This document shows, one piece after another, positions 55,344-64,000 of a DNA stretch of 64,000 nt. Where the stretch lies: the NCBI GenBank assembly GCA_028583405.1, contig CM053251.1:14829495-14893494 (forward strand), given 5' to 3'. This DNA is from Pogonophryne albipinna. Taxonomy: Eukaryota; Chordata; Actinopteri; Perciformes; Artedidraconidae. The first letter of the stretch is position 1. Each line of letters opens with the position of its first letter. Under the pieces are notes generated by a model. That model saw only the letters and a program-made list of their open reading frames with translations, was not told where the DNA came from and searched no databases. A program made the translations under genes and the position numbers.

Positions 55344-55710
55344 AGTGTCGTGTAAAGTAAAAATTCTCCGTCAGCTACATAAAAGTAAGAACACCTGTCG
55401 TCGGTGAAACGCCTCTCCTCTGCAGAACGTCTCATGTAACATGTAATAAGTGGGATAATGTGCAGCAGCGCGGTCATTATGGGGAAAAGAACACCGAACA
55501 GCATTTCCGAGCACATGACTTGTGTTTAAAGTTTATAGTCCGTTTGAGTTTTGCCCGTGTGAACGCAAACCGAACCTTCTGAAAAATGAAACAATGTAAC
55601 AAACTGTGGTCTGGTGCGCACCAGAGAGCGGACTATTAGGTGTGAATGCACCCTTAATCAAGTCCATGCACTTTTAAGACCTTTAAGGGTGCATTCACAC
55701 CTTTATATAT

Positions 55711-57252
55711 CAGGGTTGCCAACTTTGGTACCTGGCTGGAGTGAGATTTTGATATCATGGGTTTAATTACACATATGCGCACTAAATGACTGCTATCGTG
55801 TCAGCAGCGGGACCTTAGCATATATATAGGATATATATACAATATATACAAATACACAAAATTGGACACAGACTATAAAGGGCACAACGTTTCATTCACT
55901 AATGAAAGTCAAACACATGTTTGTTTCCACTGTTTTATTGTGTGCCTGTCGCGATAAGCAATTAATTGACTTATCGTACGATAAATAAAAATGAACTCGA
56001 TAAATTGCCATTTACATGAGGATGTAACTAGCAGTTCGAAAGGATGTACTTCAATTATTATTATATATTATCATTATTTCAGGGGTCTAAAATGGTCATA
56101 CAACGGTGCCGACAATATTATCGTTTATCGCAATAATTTCCTGCAAAATGTATCCAACAAAATTAATTATCGTGAGAGGCCTATACATGAAACACACAAA
56201 CAAATCTACAGACTTACTCCAAACTGCCAAATATATTAATTAACACACTCTCACTCTCACATACTCTTTGACTCTATTTTGGCCTAGTAGAACAATAAGC
56301 AGCAGACTTTTACTTTTTTATCATTTCTACTGGATCTTAGATCTGCGCTTGCGCAATACGGGTCGGCAGTTGCCAGAGAGTATTTTTGTTGGGTAATCAA
56401 TGGTAGGGCTAACCCAGTGGTGGGGTGAAGTCAGTATTTGCAATGCAATTACATACACGCTCCTCTTGAGAGTGAAACGCCACGCGTGAGGTTTAGATTA
56501 TTTCCCTGTCTCAATCCAAATTGAAATGTATGAAATAAAAAGGCACATTTGTCTGTAGTAAAATAAAAAGGGCGACCTGGAGCCAATCCTGCAATTTCCC
56601 CACAGGTGAAAGAGTTGACATGCTGAAAACCCAACCCCTGCAGGGGGGTCTGGGGGGATTCTCCCCCAGGAGATTTTTTGAAATACGAACATAAAATACA
56701 CATGCTGGTACTCTCTTGAGAAGAAAAATAAATAAATCTATTACTCCACGACATATTTAAAAAAATGAATGCCATTTTAGTTTTTTGTTACTTTGTTGTG
56801 AAAGCTGAACCTGCTGCTCCTCACAGAGAGAAGAGGGAAGAGGCTGTGTGAATACTTTACATTGTGGATAAGGGTGGATAGCCCCCATTGTTCTGTGTGT
56901 CAAAATGAAAGACAGCCCACACACCTATCAATCATCAAACCGTGGGGTCTTATTTCATAAATCAACACGTAATGTTGTATCGACGTATAGAGATGTACTA
57001 CAGCAAAAGTATTCTCCGTCGGGACTTCCTGCAACAACCACACGCCGTTATCTTGATTCTGATTGGCCAGAAGACATTATCAAAGATGTTCTATTAAGAA
57101 GACGAATCACTACCTGACAAAAGTTTTCAAAACCGTTTCTAGTCTTCGGTATTCTTGTTTTTGGCGTGAGAATAGTTTGGGCAGCGTGAGAGCGTGAGAT
57201 TGAGAGTGAAAGCGTGTGTCACACGCCAGATGCGTGAGAGTTGGCAACCCTG
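55711..57252. mobile_element. hAT-like element (CAGGGTTGCCAAC ends)
   Basis: It starts CAGGGTTGCCAACTTTGG and ends GAGAGTTGGCAACCCTG, inverted repeats of 13 bp or more. Flanks TTATATAT and ATATATAT match at 7 of 8 positions, but the AT-rich context weakens this. A broken minus-strand frame around 56449-56775 shares a GC-rich motif (GGGGGTCTGGGGG, then CTCCCCCAGGAG) with the hAT at 58093. No intact transposase is present. Confidence 0.7.
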
Positions 57253-57284
57253 ATATATATACAGTCTATGATTCACACCTAATA

Positions 57285-58014
57285 GAGAACCGCAGTGACG
57301 CGTCCTAAAACCTGGAAGTAAGTTAGCATTTTTACCACGTCCGGTTCCTTCGATAAAAAGCAATGCAATTTCTCCATAGGATTTTGGAAAATAGCTCCAA
57401 ATAAGGTCTGTGTTTGACACAAATTGAAGAGACAGATCACGTTTTGTTCTACGACATTAAATACATCAGCAGTGACCCCGCTGGTGATTTTTGAAGAGTT
57501 TACGTGTCTGAAAAACGATGGTTGTTAACAAGTGGCTGAATAGGACTACAGAAGTTGTCCAGGCCGTTTTACGTCATTACACCGAACAGGTAAAACACTC
57601 CCGCTAAGTTTGTTTGCCCTGTTCTGCTTGAAAGCAAGTACCTGCAAACTGTTCAAACAAACACTTCAACTTGTACCATTTACAATCTGTATGTTTGAAT
57701 ATGGATCTTAAGTTGGCGTGACGTTGAAGCATAGACTGCGTTGAAGCAGCGACCCTGCTGTAGTTCCTTTATAGCATAATGTTAGCATTTTGCTTCTTGC
57801 GACTAGATTTATGCTTAGAAAATTATAAAAGTAGGATAGACATGTGGATAGTATCCGACTGAACAAAACGTGATCCGTCTCTTAAATGTGTGTCAACCAC
57901 AGACCTTATTGCGAGCTATTTTCCAAAATCCTATGGAGAAATTGCATTGCGTTTTTGACGAAGGAACCGGAATGAGTTTACATCCGGGTTTTAGGACGCG
58001 TCACTGCGGTTCTC
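57285..58014. mobile_element. DNA element with about 130-bp inverted repeats and no target duplication
   Basis: GAGAACCGCAGTGACGCGTC at the left is the reverse complement of the right end. The arms stay alike for about 130 bp (…CAATTTCTCCATAGGATTTT… on both). The 730-bp element splits X' between CCTAATA and GTCCGC. In X copy 1 these are directly joined (reverse complement of GCGGACTATTAGG), so there is no duplicated target base. The family is not recognised. Confidence 0.75.
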
Positions 58015-58092
58015 GTCCGCTTCTCTGGTGCGCACCAGACCACAGTTTGTTACATTGTTTCATTTTTCAGAAGGTTCGGTTTGCGTTCACAC

Positions 58093-59125
58093 CAGGCCCG
58101 GTTCCAGAACAAAATGGCTCAGGGTGCATCTGAGATTAGAGAGGGTGCAGTGGTAAAGTGCTATTTTTATAAGTGGGGAGTGGACCTAACAACCTCCAGG
58201 GGGGTCTTCACCTCCTCTAGGGGGGTCCGTGGGCATGCTCCCCCGGGACGATTTTTTTCAAAATATTGAAGTTAAAAGCATCTATCTGGTGCACTTTGAG
58301 AGCAAAATGAAGAGATCTACAGTATGGATACATCTCAACACCCATATGAAACAGAACTGTAAACAGATTTACTTTTTCTTTATGGATATTTTACAAATCA
58401 CTCCCCTTTTAAGACTGAAATGTCTACAGGCACAGAAATATTCCAGCCAATCTGTTTTGAAACCATGAGCTGCAAAATGAGCGCCTTACCCCACTGTACA
58501 GGCGAGTTGGGTACTTTTTTTAATATACCTGGGCAGGCTCTGTTTTGCCGAGGTCCTCTGGCACTTGCGGGCCCCTGCGGGTGGCGGTGCTTGGGGCAAC
58601 GGAGACGGCTGCGGCTGCTCCGCCTCCGTGGGCGAGGCGGGCAAAGCCGGTGAGTCGGGCGGGAGGACGTTAGTGTCCACGACAGTGGCCGCGGGTAACG
58701 TAATGTTCCCATGATCTGAACTGTTATTACCTGCAGTAGATGCAGTGTTACTGCTGGCGATAAGGGCTGGTTTTTTAACCATTTTCTGATGTCCATCACT
58801 GACTGCTGTGTAAGCACCTTGCAGATGACGAACGCGCAGCGGCACAGGTCACGCGCACCTGACATAATGTTACTTACCGTTTAAATTGACCAAATAAATG
58901 CAGCAAACAATGTTATTCAACCACAATTTATTTTATTTCAACTATATTCTTCTTCTTCTTCTTCTTCTTATTATTATTACTACTATTATTATTATTATAA
59001 TATATGTAATATTTTTCACTTTTCATTTATTTATTTTTTTCACTTTTCATTTTTCTAATGAGGGTGCATAACGACTCAACTGAGGGTGCAATGCACCCTT
59101 ATGCACCCCCGTAGAACCGGGCCTG
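58093..59125. mobile_element. Non-autonomous hAT element, TSD GTTCACAC
   Basis: It starts CAGGCCCGGTTC and ends GAACCGGGCCTG, 12-bp perfect inverted repeats. GTTCACAC flanks both sides (58085-58092 and 59126-59133). The minus-strand frames at about 58486-58865 (start of one: MSGARDLCRCAFVICKVLTQ) look like a decayed transposase N-terminus split over two frames. A TTC/TTA-rich microsatellite occupies 58950-59000. Confidence 0.92.
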
Positions 59126-59217
59126 GTTCACACCATAGACTGTAGGTTCACACAGGCAAAACTCAAACGGACTATACACTTTAAACACAAGTCATGTGCA
59201 CGGAAATGCTGTTCAAC

Positions 59218-60206
59218 CAGGGGCGGCGGGTGCTGTAGGCTAGGGAAGGCTAAGCCTTCCCAAATATTTGTGTAACTGCATCCTGGTAAAATAAAAAATA
59301 TAATGTATAATGTGTGTGTCTTTGACATTAGCGCTGCTATGCAGCCACCTGTGCCCTGTACGAAGCCAGTTCAACAGACCCTGGATATGTTTGAGTTATC
59401 TTAACTAACCCTAACAAACGAGATTTCGCTAAGTGGTCCTCCGACGCTGGTTATCAACTCGGTGAATCAAGCCAGGGGTTCTCTCTCCAGCTGAGAACGC
59501 GTTCACGTGAAAGGGGCGGGGTTAGCTACATTTGACCAATCACAAACAGGGACAAGTGTACTGACAGCGCAGCGCCATACTTCATTAATGAAAAGTAAAC
59601 TAATATTAGACAAATATGAACTTTAACCATCCATGACTTAAACATATAATCCAGGATACAAGCCACATAGTTGCACCTGCAAGGAATACAGAACAACTCG
59701 TTAAAAAATAAACTACCGAGTGTTTGAAAATAGTTTTATGATACTGCCCCATCTAAGACACGAGTGGATCTGACTTTAATTACATTTAGTTGAGTGTTTC
59801 GTCAACTTAATGTGTTGCTTAAAATAATACGTCTGCATACAGTATATGACAATGTAAGTGTTGCACGGCCAGATACGGCTCGAGAAGCTGACTCAGATAA
59901 GGAAATAGTGTGATATTATATGATCGATGATCTGATTGATGATGTGATATCAGTGTGATATGAATGATATGAATGATAAGAGCGACACGTCGGCGTCTTC
60001 TCTGCATACGGCAGTTTAAACTGTATTTCCTTTATCCTTTGATATGACTTGATAGATTTAAACTCCGCACACTGAGCTCTGATCGGTCAGCAGGCGGTGC
60101 TTTCACTGAGTTGATCTCTTTTCTATAGACGCCGGAGGCGGGCAGCGTCAGATAAAAAAAGAAGTTATTTAGCCTTCCCAAACCTGAGCCTCACGCGCCG
60201 CCTATG
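59218..60206. mobile_element. Non-autonomous hAT element, TSD TGTTCAAC
   Basis: It starts CAGGGGCGGCGGGTG and ends CACGCGCCGCCTATG. The ends are inverted repeats with mismatches at the second triplet, plus an inner TAGCCTTCCCAAA motif inverted near both ends. TGTTCAAC flanks both sides (59210-59217 and 60207-60214). 989 bp, no long frame. Confidence 0.92.
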
Positions 60207-60608
60207 TGTTCAACCATTGGTCAGACGTTAAGGGGGTAAAAACGCAAATCCCGGCAATTTCTACCGGAGCCTCCGCCATGGAGCATCGGCACTTTCGGCA
60301 GGTTATTCTCATGCTGCTGTTAATCTGGAGATCAACAGACACTAGCGGCCCGCGCATATGATTATATAATCAGACAACGTCCGTTAAAAAACATTATAAC
60401 ACATATAATGAGACCTTCTGCAGTAAGGAGGGGCGTTTCACCGACGACAGGTGTTCTTACTTTTATGTAGCTGACGGAGAATTTTTCATTACACGACACT
60501 GTTCAACACTTCATTCTGCTTCACTCTTTAACTAAACAACCGTGGATGTCTTGATAGACTCTTTCGCTAAAGATTTTTGAAGATATCCGCGTTCTTGTGA
60601 CTCGTAAA

Positions 60609-61632
60609 CAGTGTGCGAACTATACCACCGTCTCCGGAGGAGCCGGGATTTTATTTATTTTTGCGGGGGGGGTGTAAATGCTGATCCGTGCATTAATAGC
60701 AACAGCACAGACATAGGCCTATTATAAAGAGAAAATCTGTTGCACACGGGGTGGTGCCACAGGTCTACATTTACATGAAACGTCCCGATGGATCATGTTC
60801 ATGTCAACAGATTTCCCGAGCATGTATGGGCTACGCATTCTTCAATCAACTTGATAATAAATAATCCACGGACCACCAATGTAACGTTTGACTGTTTAAT
60901 TAAATCAACTTAAAATGACTCAAAAACAGGCTACATTGTTTCACATGGGCTATAGCCTATTATGGCTGTAGCCTACACAGAGCCGAACACACGCGATAAG
61001 AGCAGCTGCCATGAACAATATTAATATTAATAATACAGCTATAGCACAACACAACCCTCTCACTGCCTGGAGAGACGCCACACACAACACAACGGCTCGT
61101 CTTCTTGTGTCTGTTCAGCCCCCAACTTAACGTTAGCTGTCAAGTTAGCACTAGCACTGACGTTAGCTCCCTCCTCTCTCGGTTCTGTTGTAGCAGCAGT
61201 CACAACGTACGATGTGCTACCACCAGCTACATTCGGTTGGTCTTCTTGATCAGGTTGTTTGGCCGTCTTTTTAAAGAAATTGCCCAAGGTAAGTTGTTTT
61301 TTTCTTTTCGACATGTCAGCAGCAGCAACAATGCCTGGTAAACATGTAGTGCTAACTAAACGAGCTTGCGAGTGAGTGGGTATGGGTGGAGCTGCGGGCA
61401 GCGTGCAAGCAGGCGACACTTTTTTCATGAATCATAAACTCTAAATATAATTTTATTTCACTTATTTTACACCTTTGAAAAAAAAAAACATGCCCAAAAT
61501 GGAATTTATTTGGTCATCATATCAGTATTTTAGAGAGCTCCCCCCAAATTTCACAAACCATGTTCCCAGGGGAGCTCATGTCACCACTAGGGGAGCTATA
61601 GCTCCCCCTGCTCCCCTCCAGTTCGCACCCTG
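60609..61632. mobile_element. hAT element deletion derivative, TSD CTCGTAAA
   Basis: It starts CAGTGTGCGAAC and ends GTTCGCACCCTG (one mismatch). CTCGTAAA flanks both sides (60601-60608 and 61633-61640). It keeps the N-terminal part of a transposase frame on the minus strand. Copy X shows the unoccupied site (reverse complement of TATTTACGTG). Confidence 0.93.
61060..61314 (-). pseudogene. N-terminal remnant of a hAT transposase
   Basis: The frame from the ATG at 61314 begins MSKRKKQLTLGNFFKK, the typical opening of fish hAT transposases with a TTF/ZMYM-like N-terminus. It runs 84 codons, then stops. The zinc-finger, catalytic and dimerisation regions are missing, so the element cannot move by itself. 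An upstream in-frame extension to 61428 is open but unlikely to be the start. Confidence 0.65.
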
Positions 61633-62081
61633 CTCGTAAATACTACGCTTCCTATGTTTTGGTGCGGACTGCGTTCACACCAGCAATGAACCACTCCAGA
61701 GTTCGCAAGCAAGCGTTCCGAGACCACCTATTTTAGCGGACCAGAGTCCGGTTGTTTAGTTCACTTCAGAGGTCTCGGACTGCGTTCACACCGACCCAAA
61801 TGAACCGTACCAAGCGGCTAAACGCGCCAGGGTTCGATTCAACCGGACTATACAAGGCACTCTGAGGCAGAAGACTCCAGCTGTGTTTTACAACAAAGCT
61901 TTAAAGTTACAGATGATTCCAGACTGTTTCTGGCTCACGAAGCGAATTGGGGGACAAAAAACATTGTCCCTTTTCACTACGATACTACTGTGTACTTTTT
62001 AATGACACTTAATATGAATGCTTAGACAGGGCATTCATCCAAAAAACAACACATTGTCACCACAAAAGAACATTAAAAGGC

Positions 62082-62087
62082 TTTATT
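62082..62087 (-). promoter_or_regulatory. Candidate transferrin poly(A) signal
   Basis: TTTATT on the plus strand gives AATAAA on the minus strand, 273 bp past the transferrin stop. That is a plausible 3' UTR length. Confidence 0.6.
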
Positions 62088-62359
62088 TGAGAAAAGTCAG
62101 GCACGTTAACATAACATAGTGGATCCAATAACAAAGGTAATGTAACATTATGTTACACCAGCATGAAAAAGCTAGATGTGGTAGTGATTGTTTACATGAA
62201 AGTTGATCTGTAAGTTGTGGTAGTGCAATTATTGGTTATACTTTTAAAAAATCGGTCTACAGCAAGATCAGTAAGAGAATACAAAAGGCAATTTGGGGGT
62301 TGAGTGTGGGAAGGGAGGTGCCCGTATCACTGAAGGCACCTCTTGGTCCGTGGTTGCCA

Positions 62360-63797
62360 CTAGGTTTTTTGCTGGCAGGGATGGAAAGTGCAAGATTTCT
62401 CCAGCTCTGTTGAGGAAAGAAAAATATACAAAAACTGACTTGAGTATGCCGATCAGATGCAAATATGTAGTGTGATATGTCTAAGACACAAAAATACAAT
62501 GTTAAAAGTTATGCTTTGTGTCCTGTTTTGACCAACGATATTACTAACCTGGAGTACTTTCACCGCACTGTCTGAGAGCCTTAATGGCAGTCATGTACTT
62601 TGCTCCCAAAAAGGTTTCATAACTTGTTCCTTTATGAATCGTCTGGAGACATTTGGTGGAGTCTTTGAAGAGGAGGTTATTCCCTAAGTCTGAATGGAAC
62701 ATCCTGAATGGGGCATCACTGACACTGCTACCAAACTTGGCCTGTAAACAAAAACAAAGATTTAGAAACAGACCTATTTACAAGGCCAGCATTTGACCCG
62801 GGTTTAGAGTTAAAACAATGCTGTTGAAAGTTAGAAAAAATGCATGTTTTATTCTTTATCTTATGCCTCATGACCTAAAAAATCATCACTGACCTGCTGT
62901 TCATCAAGGATTTTGACAACCTTGTCGTGGGTCTCCGGACGAGTCACCACAGCGTGGGCGGGCACAGCAGCCAGGTTACACGAGGCGTACTCGGAGATTT
63001 CCACACCAGCAGCCTGCCCAGGGCAGATCAGCTGGTAGTCATTAGCGTTTAGTCCTCTAGCCCATTCTGGACCTTTGCCTTTGACAAGAAGAGGAGGAGG
63101 ATGTTTTAAGTTTATTTAAATAACACATTCATAGCTGAGATTAAGAGAGGTAAGTGTCAGTCTCTCACCGTTGCTGTTTTCTGGAACAATTGTGTGTTTG
63201 ATGAAAGCAACATCCCCTGCACCCTCAACCAAACACCTATAATGAGATGCAAAACATAACAACACAAAGATGAGGTGCTCTGGAATAGAAAGTAAATACC
63301 ATGGAAATACCTTTATTTGCTTTATTAGACCAGAAGATTGATAGCCCTGAATGTTAAGTAAAGGGCTAAAGTCAGGAGGCAGTTAGCTTAGCTTAGCATA
63401 AAGAATAACGTATGGGGAGACAGCTAGCCTGGGTCTCTTGAAAAGTAAATACAATTGTATTATTAGCAGCAAAAAAAGTTAATTCATGAATAAAAAATAT
63501 CTTTAGTTTTTAAGCCATACATAAACAAATGTGTAAAAACTACAGTTTTGGGGTTTAAGGAGGAGTTTGTGCTATGTATTGGCTACAAGCATTGAAACTG
63601 CAAAACAAGTGCTGAGTGGATGAATGTCCACTGTCCTTTGTCCTACCTAAACGCTCCTGTGTAGCCGTAGTACTGCTCTTCAGCACTGGCTTTGCACTTT
63701 GACTCATCTCCCACCGCTCTTCTACTGCCGACACACTGAGAACAGAACGGAGAGCTGAGTTCTGATCCGGGGGCACAGCCGCTGCTGAAGAACTTCG
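62360..63797 (-). CDS. tf: Transferrin C-lobe, last five exons (gene continues beyond window)
   Basis: Transferrin is a secreted bilobal iron carrier. The minus-strand exons are 63647-63797, 63169-63236, 62894-63078, 62549-62741 and 62360-62406 (stop TAG). Splice borders and phases agree, and 213 residues are visible. Family text is clear: [20 protein letters not shown] carries the C-lobe iron-ligand tyrosine, and [11 protein letters not shown] carries the ligand histidine. The Cys pattern follows ([24 protein letters not shown]), and the end [14 protein letters not shown] matches remembered teleost serotransferrins. Melanotransferrin is less likely because there is no C-terminal GPI-signal tail. 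The first exon start is set at CTCCTCAG|CG so that the frame reads [12 protein letters not shown]; an acceptor 5 nt further in is possible. The N-lobe and the rest of the C-lobe lie past 64000. Confidence 0.93.
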
Positions 63798-64000
63798 CTG
63801 AGGAGAGGACGAGACAAAGGGGGCAGGTGTTACACTCAGAGGAGGGAAGGAAGCAAATCATGTGTCCTAAAACCTGCATTTCTAGTGCATGATTTTGGAG
63901 GAAACGTTATTGTGTTAATTGTGTTCCCTGAGAATGTTTTTTTTTGTCTAGGATCATTTACATTTTTTCTAGGTCGTAGGAGGGTGGTCGAAGTGGATGT

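Larger units (their letters stand above)
50464..55348 (+). mobile_element. Complete Ty1/copia LTR retrotransposon with 5-bp TSD
   Basis: The element proper is 50469-55343 (4875 bp), flanked by AGTGT on both sides (50464-50468 and 55344-55348). Order: 5' LTR, primer-binding site, one gag-pol frame, polypurine tract, 3' LTR. The LTRs are both 329 bp with TG…CA ends and differ only at 50596 (G) versus 55142 (A). It lies in the intergenic island downstream of transferrin and upstream of eif4g1, inside repeat X. Nothing in the frame is broken, so it may be autonomous. Confidence 0.97.
50130..55655 (+). repeat. Repeat X, copy 1 (split by the copia insertion)
   Basis: After removing 50469-55348 (the copia element plus one copy of its target duplication), about 646 bp remain, running from GCGTTCACACCTGCC to GGTGTGAATGCACCCTT. 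The two ends are weak inverted repeats (GTTCACACC / GGTGTGAAT), suggesting an old DNA element. Several GGTGTGAACGCAGTCCG motifs occur inside. Inverted copy X' lies at 55685-61866. The superfamily is unassigned. Confidence 0.75.
55685..61866 (-). repeat. Repeat X', inverted copy of X carrying nested insertions
   Basis: The pieces reading as reverse complement of X are 55685-55701, 57268-57284, 58015-58092, 59146-59217, about 60420-60608 and 61633-61866. The intervening sequence is accounted for by four further transposable elements, plus a diverged stretch at about 60215-60420. The piece at 60420-60608 contains the undisturbed version of the copia target site. X and X' are separated by only about 29 bp at 55656-55684. 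Confidence 0.8.

Overview
The window is vertebrate genomic DNA, almost certainly from a ray-finned (teleost) fish. The genes are split into many short GT-AG exons. Introns and intergenic DNA carry long CA/TG microsatellites, fish-type LINE 3' ends, many hAT-like and MITE-like elements, and an intact Ty1/copia retrotransposon. The gene order CLCN2 - FAM131A - EIF4G1 matches the human 3q27 neighbourhood. The species itself cannot be named from the sequence.

Layout: (1) 1-17513, plus strand: all but the N-terminal exons of a ClC-2 chloride channel gene, 21 exons, with an unusually long C-terminal tail. Its introns hold two dinucleotide tracts of more than 230 bp, several foldback elements, a LINE tail and a solo LTR. 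(2) 17514-20310: its probable 3' UTR, with a hAT MITE inserted. (3) 20775-23728, minus strand: fam131a, convergent with clcn2. The two predicted poly(A) signals are about 90 bp apart. One fam131a intron contains a second copy of a 450-bp block of the clcn2 3' region. (4) 23729-28600: no gene recognised. (5) 28866-43867, minus strand: the complete coding region of eIF4G1 (29 constitutive coding exons, about 1821 aa). Two in-frame microexons and one in-frame cassette exon are also predicted, and a probable 5' UTR exon and promoter lie near 45.7-46.2 kb. (6) 46.2-61.9 kb: a transposon island. (7) 62360-63797, minus strand: the last five coding exons of transferrin (C-lobe); the gene continues beyond the window.

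The transposon island is the most unusual part. Two copies of an older repeat (called X here) lie head to head. Copy X is split by a 4875-bp Ty1/copia element with an open 1347-codon gag-pol frame, 329-bp LTRs differing at one base, a 5-bp target duplication, and a primer-binding site matching the anticodon arm of initiator tRNA-Met. The inverted copy X' keeps the same target site unoccupied, so the window contains its own empty-site control. X' is itself broken by at least four other insertions, three of them hAT elements with perfect 8-bp target duplications. The order of insertion can therefore be partly read from sequence.

The host genes have unrelated jobs: anion channel, uncharacterised FAM131 protein, translation-initiation scaffold, iron carrier. 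Their proximity reflects synteny and not an operon-like function. All statements come from reading the sequence and from remembered family features. No alignment or database search was run.
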